Part shown: positions 54,824 through 64,000 of the stretch, piece by piece
Numbering within the stretch: position 1 is the stretch's first letter
Layout: each line of letters opens with the position of its first letter
Assembly: GCA_026225945.1 (NCBI GenBank)
Contig: JAMJFZ010001657.1
Span: 2,764,501 to 2,828,500, forward strand
Direction: 5' to 3'
Length of the DNA: 64,000 nt
DNA from: Cricetomys ansorgei
Lineage: Eukaryota > Chordata > Mammalia > Rodentia > Nesomyidae
The notes under the pieces: model-generated
Told to the model about the DNA's origin: nothing
What the model saw: the letters and a program-made list of their open reading frames with translations, nothing else
The model's database searches: none
Made by a program: the position numbers and the translations under genes

Positions 54824-55329
54824 GGCGCGGCCACATTCACAGTTCAATATGAACAGGCTCCCTCTCTATCTGTTACAGTTCACAGCCAAGCTTTAACAAA
54901 ATGAGATTAAGAAGAAGACAGCTTGAGCTACACAAACGCTTTACTTCAACAGGAAGATCAACCAGCCCTTCACGGGGCTGGAAACACAGGAGACCTCAGG
55001 CTGGGATCCAGCTGAGAAGGTGTAAGTGTAAGCGCACAGAGGAAGAAGTAAAGCACAACGCCAGGGGCGCAAATGAGCACGTGTCTACATGTCACGTCCT
55101 GGCATTCCTCAAGGAAAGAGAACCTTGGCAGACGATTTAGACATTTTCACGCTGACAAGAAAAGGATTAGAAATCTGGAGGTGTATCCCTCCACTGACAC
55201 TTCCTTTCTTGGGGTACAAGGCTGCCCTTTACCATTAGCAATGTCAATTGGAATGAGTGAAGACTGAGCCCACATCAGCCTACTCCCACAGCCAAACTTG
55301 GAATGAGAAAGACAAAATATGCTAATCCA
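54824..55329. other. unique sequence, no feature recognised
   Basis: No repeat or exon recognised. Confidence 0.35.
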
Positions 55330-55690
55330 TCCCTTGAAGCTGAAATCTGAGTTTTAAAAATTAGATATAAAAGACTGAGATGACTTACGTCACTTAATAA
55401 AAAAAAGCAGTGAAACAGACAAATTAAAGAAACGGTTTTAATTACTTTTGGTTCAATGAATCAGCTATTTGTCGAGGGCGTGATATATGCTATAGAGTTA
55501 ATACAGGGAAATATATTCATTAGTTTCACTCATTTACTATTGAAAGGAGACTCTACTGCGTCTCATTGATCTAAAAGGATAGCGACATTTCACTCAAACA
55601 CACTGGCGTGGAATAGGGGAAAGGCTTTTATTCTCAACATCTGAAAAAAGCCAATTAACTCAATGACCTGTAATCTTTCAGGCAATCTCT
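55330..55690. promoter_or_regulatory. candidate conserved non-coding element
   Basis: AT-rich, repeat-free, yet retains several CpG (55389, 55432, 55473, 55479, 55559, 55583, 55606). Motifs include TTACGTCA (CREB/ATF-like) at 55385-55392, 'ttttaattactttt' (homeodomain-type) near 55437, 'tgaatcagc' (MAF-like) near 55457, and 'ccaattaactcaatgacctgtaat' near 55650. Motif density suggests an enhancer; conservation cannot be tested here. Confidence 0.3.
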
Positions 55691-56439
55691 CTCCTGTTGT
55701 TAAAAAAAAAAAAAGAAAGAGAAGAAAGAAACCCCTGCAAAACTGATAAAGGTTAGCCACATAAAACTGAGCTTTTCAAGGTAGGCAGTACGGCAAGTCA
55801 ATAATATCCTGTTCTCAACTGGAAAGAGGGTATTCAGCAGCCTCGATGCCCCTGCACATCTGCAAAGGCTCTCTCAAGATTCCACAGTAAAAGGAACAAA
55901 GAAACAAAGCAAGTAACTCAGAAATCCAAAGCGAAGCTCCCACGGTGCTGTCCAAGTGGGTAATGCTGCTGGGCACCCTACAGGCCTTTTCTTAAGGGTC
56001 GGACACAGGAGGCATGCGTCATCTGCTGCCACCAGTGCAGGTGTGTGGAAGGCAGCAGCAACTCTCAGTACCTTCTCCTGTCTCAAACCATGAGCCAAAG
56101 ACTGGGAAGATCTACTGCCTGGAGCAAGATGACTCTCTTCTGCTGCCAGCTTCTTTGACACAGACTTTATATGGTAGAGTGGAAGGTTCCAGAAACCGGC
56201 CTCTATACCAACAGAAACCAATTGGAAGCAATTATCTTGTGATGCCAGGTCTTGCCAAATGCAGTAGTGAGGGGAGCACCTGATGAATGGAGGGGCTGGG
56301 ACCTCTGGTCAGAAGTGGACTGAGAGAATCGAGAACCCAGAAAGCAGCAGAGAAATGACTTGCCACATATAAGGAATCTTCATTGTGACTGACAGCTGAC
56401 AGCAGAAATCAAAGAGGTCTCAACTGTGGGATTGTATAG
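55691..56439. other. A13 run, then unique sequence
   Basis: A13 near 55701-55713. The remainder has no recognised repeat; frames at 55874-56283 overlap on opposite strands and have no domain resemblance. Confidence 0.35.
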
Positions 56440-56965
56440 TAAACCACTGAAAGAAAATGACCAGCCAACCAAGAATTCTACATCTGCCAAGGACAAAGGA
56501 GGAAGACATTCCCAGATACATACAAGCTAAGCTATTTTGTTACCAGACTTGCCTCACAAGAAAGCTGAAGCAGTAAGATCTAAAGGGCCCTGAGGAAGGG
56601 AATCACACAAGCGAACATAAAGCCTTTAGTTCTGTAGTTTTGATTTGTATTTTCTCTCTACTTCCTATGCAATTTAAAAGGCAAATTCATGTAACAATAA
56701 TTGTACATCTATGTTGATGGGCACACAAGTCTGAAGATATAATCTGTGGCAAAACAGCACACAAGGGAGGGACAGATGGGCTAGGGCCAGTGCTTGGAGT
56801 GTCACCGCCAACAATGGAGCAAGCAGCTTCACAGGAGCACACGGCGTGTTCTGGGGGGTGATGATGTCAGGCCAGAAAAACACTGAAACCAGATAAAATA
56901 CCCTTTCCTACCACAGTGGAATGAAACCATAAATCAGTAGCTGGCAGAGGGAGAAGCTGGAGCAC
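56440..56965 (+). mobile_element. old L1M/L1ME region upstream of ORF2
   Basis: 'gccaaccaagaattctacatctgcc', 'gttaccagacttgcctcacaagaaagctgaagcag', 'aacaataattgtacatctatg', 'tggcaaaacagcacacaaggg', 'accacagtggaatgaaaccataaatcagtagc' are sequential old-L1 phrases. It appears to continue at about 57430. Confidence 0.65.
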
Positions 56966-57357
56966 ACAAATGGAAGAAGGTAACTGAAGGTGAGGCTTCC
57001 TGTTGCACCACCCACTGAGGTGGCTGTCTATGATGGGGTGGGACTCTGTGGTGATGCTGCTGTTCTTGGGCGACCCCTCGCTGTATCTATCCCAGGACAC
57101 CGTGGTACCCATGTCATTATGAGGCATGCTGCTGAGTGGGAAGCCTCTTAAGACATCGGCTTCTCTGTAGATGCACAGAAGGCTCCTACACCCTGGGTAG
57201 GCTGGTACATTTCATGATATAAAAGATTACAGGAAAATGGACCACGAAGGCTGGGATGATGTCTCTACCCATCTCTAATTCTTGAGGCTTTCTCTCTGCC
57301 TCAACTAGAACTTGGTACTAATGTTTAGACCTGGACAATTACTTGTGAGATTGAAGG

Positions 57358-57358
<1 letters not shown>
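56966..57358. other. unclassified insert within the L1
   Basis: Not recognised. Lies between two L1 segments and ends at a CT/CA repeat, so probably an inserted element with a microsatellite tail. Confidence 0.3.

Positions 57359-57412
<54 letters not shown>
57359..57412. repeat. (CT)n(CA)n compound microsatellite
   Basis: CT run at 57359-57376, CA run to 57411. Confidence 0.95.
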
Positions 57413-57416
<4 letters not shown>

Positions 57417-57429
57417 GCATGCTTGCACA

Positions 57430-57535
57430 CATGGTAAAAACTGCAGGATTCATAATATGTGGAAATTAAATGACCAATGGGCCAAAGAAGTAATCTCAGG
57501 GAAATGGAACCTACTGTGAGCAATAAAGGTGAAGG
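57430..57535 (+). mobile_element. L1 ORF2 fragment
   Basis: 'cataatatgtggaaattaaatgaccaatgggccaaagaagtaatctcagggaaatgga' matches the L1 ORF2 stretch 'acatggaaattaaacaa..gggtcaa.gaagaaatc'. Confidence 0.7.
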
Positions 57536-57675
57536 CAGAGCAGGCTGGTGGCTCACTCCATAATTCCAGCACTCAGGAGGCTGAGGAGAACTGCCATATA
57601 CTTGAGACTAGTCTGCTGTACACAGTGAGTTCTAGGCCAATCTGGGCCTCAGAGAAAGACCCCCAGCCTTTTTTG
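57536..57675 (+). mobile_element. old B1-like SINE inside the L1
   Basis: 'gcaggctggtggctcactccataattccagcactcaggaggctgaggagaactgccatatacttgagactagtctgctgtacacagtgag..' then a T run. Diverged. Confidence 0.6.
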
Positions 57676-57689
57676 TTAAAAAACTGAGT

Positions 57690-58027
57690 ATTTCATTTCC
57701 AAAGTTCATTTCAGCAAAGGCAGCATTCAGAGGGAAACTTATAGCTGTAAATGGTTACACTGAAAAGAAGAAATATCTCACAATCAAGGATTGAGGAGAG
57801 TAAAAAAAAGAGCAGATTAAACACAAAGCTAATACAAGAAAGGTGACGAGTGAAACTGGGGACAAAATACTGAACAGAAAATAAACAAATCAAAAGTCCA
57901 TTCTTAAAGCTGCCCAACCTTATCCCAGAGAAAACATCTCTAGATTAGAAACAAAAGTGGGGACATTGCTTACACTCACACAAAAAAGTATGGAAGAGTA
58001 AAGAAATGGAAAACAGTAGCAGCAGAA
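57690..58027 (+). mobile_element. L1 ORF2 fragment
   Basis: 'gcaaaggcagcattcagagggaaacttatagctgtaaatggttac' is the L1 ORF2 motif 'gcagtactaagagggaagtttatagcaataagtgcctac'; following A-rich text fits too. Frames broken. Confidence 0.7.
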
Positions 58028-58163
58028 AGCGGCTGCTGAGATGGTCTGCTGGGCACAAGGTGGAAGGCGAGAAGCTGCAAGTTGTCCTCTGACCTCCACA
58101 CACGCTCTGTGACACATGCACATGCCTCACCCACTGGATAATGAAATAAATAATTAAAACATT
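58028..58163 (+). mobile_element. B3 SINE, internally deleted, in the L1
   Basis: 'gctgctgagatggtctgctgggcacaaggtggaaggcgagaagctgcaagttgtcctctgacctccacacacgctctgtgacacatgcacatgcc', '..gaaataaataattaaaac'. Part of the tRNA-like head is missing. Confidence 0.75.
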
Positions 58164-58480
58164 CTTAATACAAGAAGAGGCATTACTACTGTGTTTATAC
58201 AGAAATACAAGAGCACACTACGAAAAACTGTCAACAAAGACACTGGACAACCCACACGACAAATTCTTCAGAAACAGAAACATAGAGGCTGACAGAGAAC
58301 AAAGCCCAAGGAGAATCAGACTCACAATCACATAATGTTTCCCGCTATTCCTTAAATAAATATATGGCTCGCGAGGCCAGGATCCAATGGCTTTAGGTAA
58401 ATTCTATCAAACAGATTAAAAAAAAAAAGGATCAATTCCTCGCAAAAGCTTCCAATCAGCGGATGACTCTTTTCTGGTGT
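58164..58480 (+). mobile_element. L1 ORF2 fragment
   Basis: 'actgtcaacaaagacactggacaacc', 'acgacaaattcttcagaaac', 'aggccaggatccaatggctttaggtaaattctatcaaacagatt' match L1 ORF2 ('aattcctagacac..', 'ccaggaccggatggctttactgctgaattctaccaaac'). Confidence 0.7.
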
Positions 58481-58489
58481 CAGAACCAA

Positions 58490-58640
58490 GGTGCTCATGT
58501 GACAGTCCTGCACAGGCTACTCCGGCTCTGAAGGCACTCTCTCTGCCTGCTGAAGTTCTCACACAGCATCATTAAACAAATAAACCATTTTTGTTTTAAA
58601 CCACTAGATGTGGAGTAGGGGGAGGGTTGTGTTGGCCAAA
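58490..58640 (+). mobile_element. possible MLT-type LTR 3' end
   Basis: 'gtacaggctactcc..', 'aacaaataaaccatttttgttttaaaccactagatgtggagtag' resembles the MLT 3' end ('aataaatttctgttgttttaagccactaagtttgtgg'). Confidence 0.4.
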
Positions 58641-60819
58641 TAATCCAAACAACCAGTACTTGTATATGATTCACAGAAGGAATGGGTCTCACAGGTACAG
58701 ATCTGGGGCCCTGGACTGGTACACCAAACATTCCTAACGTGGTGGACAAACTAGACAACCATCAGCTCAGGGAGACAGAATAGGGGTGGGCGGGTGGAAC
58801 ATTAACAAACTATCCCACAAGTACCACTTAAAATCCAAAACCCAACAGTTTCTGTTTCAGAGAGAGGAGAACTTTTGTCAGAGTTCAGGGCTCAGGTCAG
58901 GGTGCCAGAAGAGTGAAAATATGCTGCGTGACCTGTTAGAAGCAGAACTCCCTAAACTGAAAGGCTCTAACAACTCCTGGCTTGGAGGTCTGCAGCAATA
59001 TTTTTAGCATTATTTAGCAGTATCTATCCACCTTAAGGGGAAGAATCCTGCCCCTAATAGATATAAAATAATAAAGCATTATTAAATTAAATGGTTAAGG
59101 AAATGTCAAATGTTTATAGAGTAAAAACCAATACTGTTTCTAGGAGAGTTGACAAGGAGTTAAGTCTGCAGTAAAGCATTAAAACAGCCTCTTAGAGAAG
59201 GCTTGCTTCCCCAGCAAGAAGCCAGATAAGTCCTCACCTTTACAACAAGGGGAGGCAGTTGCTGATCTCAAAGGTCCCAAACCCTTTAGGGATATTAGTA
59301 CAGACCACATGGCACAACCCAATCCTTCTAAGCAAAATCAGGCAATCATCACTGCCAATGTCCACAGACTAGGAGGAACAGGGCTGGAGGGAAGCCTCCA
59401 ATATGGCCACAGAAGCAAGGCTAGCCTTTGGCTGGTAAAGCAGACATTTCTAAAACACAAGAAGGCTAAAAGGTAAATGCCAAAGCCCAGTTCTTCCACT
59501 GCTGACAGGCCATTATAATCAGTGTGACTGCTTCTGCTGAGGATATGTCCCCAGTCCAAATGGTAGCCTACTGAGCAACACTGAAAGCAAGAGCACTAAG
59601 GACAGTCGTGATGCTTAGTGTGGGATGATTTAATGAAAAATGCTACAAACTGGTACCTGATTCATCTACAAGGGACGAATGTCAAGCTAGGCAATAAACA
59701 GCCCTGAGACAAGCCAGGCTACAACAGCCATCAATTAGCAGACATGCAGTCAGCTTGTCATCTAGCTGAATAGCATTATATGCCAGCAATGTGAGTCTGA
59801 TTAATAATAATGCTGAAGTTAATGGAGAACTTGTATGGTGCGATACTTTATGCTGCATCTATTGTCTTTAAGAGAAAGATGATGGTAATGATAAAAACAA
59901 TTCCACTGGAATACACATCAGAAAGCAACACATATCATCATCGTTCTAATACCAAAGTGGAAGAGGACACACGGAAGCCAGAAAACATGCATTTAATTAG
60001 GGGATGCTGAGGGACAATTTACTTAAAAGAAGATTATATGAAGGGCGAAGGCGAGAGCTCAGAAGAGGAAACACTTTCTTTTCCTTTCTGTTAAGTCCTG
60101 TATTAACACACACGCACATGAGGCACAAACTGCTTTGCATTTGGCAGGCTTCCTGGCCCATTAGCAAACTGCTCCACCATAATGAGGAGACGCTCTTTTG
60201 GGGACTCTGGTAGGATTATGAGTCCATTATCAGGAAGAACCAGCTACAAATGGTCCCTGCTTTTCAACTAGATTATAATGCAAAGAATAAAAACCTTGAC
60301 CCAAAATGGAGAAGCTGTGTAGGAGCCTGGGATACAGGTGAGATTTCTTAGGTCCAGGAAATAAATGTCAGCTGGTTATAGCCTAAGGAAACAACTGCTA
60401 TTTTCTGCCCACACAGGATATTATTAATCAGGGGCTCTGGGGAACAAAACCGTTAATTTCTGTCCTAGGAAGCCATATTGGATTATATAAGGCACAGATA
60501 TTTTTGACTCCTGGGGACTGAAGTCACAGCTTTAGGTCACATGGTTTTGAGTAACATGATTAAGAATGATCTAATATCCATAGTGACTATTTTATTCACC
60601 CTGTATTTAAATTCTCCCCCTCATCTTGGGCATTGTAATCAGTTTAAACAAAATGGCTATCAGACTCTGGCTTGAGGTATTTCTGACATCAACCATTCAG
60701 ACCTTTTCTCGTCTCTCACCATCACTGTGTGATCTATCAAGCTTGTACAGCTCTTGGCCAATGGCCATATTAATTTTCTACTTGAAAGAACACAAATAGA
60801 ATACTGCTTATGACGACGG
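58641..60819. other. repeat-poor AT-rich sequence
   Basis: No SINE, LTR or LINE recognised. 59700-60060 is rich in TAAT and CATTTAATTA-like words. A 66-base plus segment (60272-60337) has a fair acceptor and donor and one open frame, probably by chance. Confidence 0.4.
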
Positions 60820-61130
60820 CAGTCAGGGAGCTTGGGGAACTGCTGTCCGTCTTACCGCATAGCAATTAGCTTGGCAAACTGAAACAGTAACATGATTAAA
60901 TCTGATACCTAGCCAAAATTGCCAAAAGAGAAAAAAATTCCCTTATTCTGTTGAAGGTGTCAAATGGCTTTTTAAACAGTGGCTATTGATGATTACATTT
61001 GCCCTTGTAGAAATGGTATGGGCAATGTGCACCAGAATTCTGGTTTCCATGGTGATTATTAGTGATGGCATTTGAAAGACTGTAGTTAGTTAGCTTCCAC
61101 TGCACCTTACCCCAAACATGGAGGACGAGC
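60820..61130. promoter_or_regulatory. candidate conserved non-coding element
   Basis: Homeodomain-type CAATTAG (60863-60869) and TGATTAAA (60893-60900), an NF1-half-like TTGGCAAACTG (60871-60881), and an imperfect palindromic X-box-like GTTTCCATGGTGAT (61043-61056) in AT-rich, repeat-free sequence. Enhancer-like, but this is an inference. Confidence 0.25.
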
Positions 61131-61534
61131 CAAACTGCTTCTAGATGTCTGAAGGACAGATTGATGATCACCACGGACACTATGGTTTTTAAGTAAACAC
61201 AATTTATTCATCTTAGCTTCATACTCACAGAAGCCACTCGGGTAAACTGCTGAGACTCTGAAGCCCTTGAACACAACTGGGACTAACTGCTTTAAATTTA
61301 GCAATAGCTAATACCTGGTTCCTACTACACATTGTTTTATAAACTTGTTTTAGAACACTGATTTGCCCATTTTTTTTTTTTTTTTATATTCAGAAAAGCA
61401 ATTAATCCTAGTAGAGAAATGGTCTGCAGTCTAAGGAGGGAGTAGTCTTATTCTCCCTTGCACATGGGGACAACGGTGGAGACCCAGTTTCCTGCCCATC
61501 TGGGCGTTCTCAGAAGGCAGCTCAACATCACCCC
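61131..61534. other. unique sequence with T18 run
   Basis: T run at about 61371-61385. Otherwise no recognised element. Confidence 0.4.
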
Positions 61535-61617
61535 TCTGAAGAGTCTCACTCTCTACCACATGATGGCCTTGAATTTACAGCAACCCTTCTGTCTCAGCCT
61601 CAAGTACTGGGACTATA
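61535..61617 (-). mobile_element. ancient B1/proto-B1 fragment
   Basis: 'gagtctcactctctaccacatgatggccttgaatttacagcaacccttctgtctcagcctcaagtactgggactata' follows antisense B1 order with many substitutions. Confidence 0.5.
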
Positions 61618-62756
61618 TATACTCTTATTGTTTCCATCAACGTGATTTTGAAGGTGATAACTAAACATTTCACTTTTCTTTTTAAATAATTCTCACAAAG
61701 TTGACAGTTAACTTTACAACTGTTTACTAAGACAATTACGTACTTTAAAAAAGTGAGTAAACTTGAATGCCTCTTAGTACTTCATCTGACTAATTGCTTA
61801 AGTCAGTTTTAATTTTACTCACGCAGCTACGGCTTAGACTGGTTCATCAAGCACACAGTGAACACTTTTCAGTAAATGCATGAAGGTAACAGATAAAAGC
61901 AACGTCTGTAAATATGGAAAATGAGAACATACTGAACCTTTCTGACTAGTGATTTAAGTCAGATCTACGGTGAAGTTAATAATACTGTCTAGAGGTAGAG
62001 CCCCAGATCATAAATCTAAGTAACAGAGAAAACCTGCTGCCAAGATGAAGGGAAGTCATAATGAATCAGAGTGGAATTTTCAAAATTCTACGTAAATGCA
62101 TTACTCTTACAGCCAGGCCAACAGAATGATAAATGATCCTGCCTCTCCTCTCCTCACGGATCATGCCAAGACAGGACAGCCATGCCAGCACTGTGTGAGA
62201 CTTAGAGGCAAGCCGTGGGCTCCTAGAGAGCACAGAGCTATGAGCTGAGAACACTACCAGAGAAAACACTCAGGGCAGTGTCAGCTATGACTGGGACCAG
62301 CTACCTATGGGAACATTATCATTACCAATTTCATCATCAATACCTAGCTGAGAACGAGAATGGAATCCATTACTGAAGAAATTAAAAGGTCATCTATGGT
62401 ATCAGAAAAAGAGGCTGGTAAAGTGTAATCAGTAAATCCTAAGCGGTCCTGTTGAGAACTAAGAAGCCAGACTAGAAACGTCAAAGATAGCTGATGGACC
62501 TGGTTTTGATAAGAAATGAAAGCCCATGAAATTCATTAGATCACAAGGAGAGTGGCCAGTAAGGCAGAAGTGCAGCCCTGGCTCCCTGTACACTCTCTGC
62601 TAGTCATGTCTTTTCTATACCACATCTAATGGTCCCGTTCACGCAACGCAGCCCACAAACAGCAGTACTGTGTATCAACTAGAGGCTTCTGTCCTAAGGA
62701 TCAATGCACAGAGAGTAACTGTTTGACTTTCTACAAATGCCAGCTAAAACATACAC
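61618..62756. other. repeat-poor AT-rich sequence
   Basis: No repeat recognised. 61690-62060 is AT-rich with 'acaattacgtac', 'ctaattgcttaag' and 'ttttaattttactcacgcagc' words, again resembling constrained non-coding DNA. Confidence 0.35.
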
Positions 62757-62886
62757 ACGAGCGCACACCTTTAATCCCAGCGTTTGGGAGGCAGAGGCAA
62801 GCGGATCTCTGTGAGTTCAAGGCCAACCTTGTCTACAGAGTGAGTTCCAGGACAGCCAGAGTTACAACAGAGAAACCCTGTCTTGA
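62757..62886 (+). mobile_element. B1 SINE, slightly 5'-truncated
   Basis: 'gcgcacacctttaatcccagcgtttgggaggcagaggcaagcggatctctgtgagttcaaggccaaccttgtctacagagtgagttccaggacagccagagttacaacagagaaaccctgtctt'. Close to consensus, with the GTTACAACAG variant; the first about 14 bases are missing. Confidence 0.95.
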
Positions 62887-62929
62887 AGCCCCTGACCCGC
62901 CCCCCAAAAAATACCCATGAGCATAAGCA

Positions 62930-62981
62930 CATGTACACACACACATACACACAGCCCATCATCATCATCATCATCACCACA
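62930..62981. repeat. (CA)n and (ATC)n short repeats
   Basis: ACACAC run at about 62935-62953 then ATC x6 at about 62958-62976. Confidence 0.9.
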
Positions 62982-64000
62982 CTTAAAAAAAAATCAAAGC
63001 CAATATAAACAAATGGAAGGAAAGAGCAACATCAATACTGGACACAATAATAAACTCTTGTTCTCTACCTCCCCTAAGTTCTGAACAGACCTCTCGGACC
63101 AAGGATACACTGCTAAGTAAGAGAAGTAAAATGTACCTGCTCCACAGCAGTGTTTCTTGTGAAGGCTGTCAGAGCCAAGCAGGAAGTCAAGGAGGCCATA
63201 TGCAGTTTTCCTTCGACAATGGTGGTGGTCCCAGACCAGAGGGCTGGAAACAATGCTCACCAACTTTCTCCCAAAGAACTGACTCTAGTTTCAAGAAGCC
63301 CTTCCAAAGCTGTTCCTATAGAAACCCATTCTGGCTGGACAACCCTCTGCAGAGTGTCAGGGGAGGAGGCCCAGCACTGCGGCTGAGAGAAAGGTTCTCT
63401 TGCCTGCTTCTCTAAGCGAGTCACTTGTTATTTTAGAAATTTGCCATGCAGATGACATGAAATTGAGCTATTATTTAGATTATGATAAAAAAGCTGGTGA
63501 GAGGATAGATGCCGACTCCCACTCAGAAAGACGCCCTGCTCAGAAACAACAGACCGAGGCTCTTATGTGCAATTGGATTTGACCTCAGGCAAGTCAGGAG
63601 CCCTGGGTGGATACTCCTGAGGAAGAACAGCTGTCAGGAAGGCTGTGATGGAATATGGAACCTGATTAGGGTCCCAAAGACACCAGAAAATCACATGTCT
63701 CAATGCCATCTGGGCTGCAAGTCAGTTACCACCGTATTGACTGGGAAGAGAGCACGCATTTGGAGAATACTGAAGTCTGGTTTCGCAGATGTGGTGAAGA
63801 TAATCAAAGGTAGCACACTGACTGGTTAGCAATTGTGGGCTCTCAGCCCCTAGCTAGCCTTAAAGAGCCAGGATGCACAAAAAAGATTTTAGCAAGCTCT
63901 GTGGGTGACCCCTAAGCAGTCTCAAGTGTCAGATGTTGTCAGCCCTGCCCAGATGCACAGGCAGAAGGTATCTGGGGATAGGCTGCCCTTTCCTGGCACT
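62982..64000. other. unique sequence to window end
   Basis: No repeat recognised. A plus frame 63509-63829 (106 codons) and overlapping frames at 63131-63415 have no recognisable domain; 63580-63610 weakly recalls a MIR core. Confidence 0.4.

Overview
The window is mammalian nuclear DNA, almost certainly from a muroid rodent (mouse/rat/hamster/vole/gerbil superfamily). The evidence is dispersed repeats of rodent-only families on both strands: B1 (7SL-derived), B2/B3 (tRNA-derived), ID and B4 (ID-B1 fusion) SINEs, MT/ORR1-type MaLR LTRs and a URR1 hAT transposon. These lie over older pan-mammalian MIR, L2, L1M and MLT relics. The exact species cannot be fixed from sequence alone. Three B1 copies share an uncommon GTTACAACAGAGAAACC variant that may help.

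No protein-coding gene, functional RNA gene or CpG island could be recognised. Nearly all open frames are short and are shadows of simple repeats, SINEs or chance. The window is best read as intergenic or deep intronic DNA. A few short segments bounded by plausible splice sites, and one possible minus-strand polyadenylation signal, are recorded at low confidence.

Layout. 1-8.9 kb: sparse old relics (MLT-type LTR pieces, MIR) and two TG microsatellites. 8.9-31.4 kb: SINE-dense, with many B1/B2/B3/B4/ID copies, a multiply interrupted minus-strand L1 at 12.3-14.4 kb, an LTR split by another LTR at 18.3-19.0 kb, two unbroken polypurine tracts over 150 nt, and a 19-bp minisatellite organised as 95-bp higher-order repeats at 29.1-29.4 kb. 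31.4-39 kb: MT-type LTRs flanking and splitting a plus-strand L1, plus a second minus-strand L1. 39-54 kb: mostly unique sequence with scattered B4, MIR, L2 and L1 relics and one tRNA-like segment. 54.3-58.6 kb: an MLT LTR split by a B1 with a perfect target duplication, a CpG-retaining AT-rich block, and a 2-kb old plus-strand L1 hit by SINEs. 58.6-62.7 kb: repeat-poor, AT-rich sequence that looks like constrained non-coding DNA. 62.7-64 kb: one B1, small simple repeats and unique sequence.

The elements do not form a pathway. What the sequence records is layered insertion history, and the testable novelty lies in the higher-order minisatellite, the nested insertions and the candidate conserved non-coding blocks. 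I found no convincing undescribed biological system.
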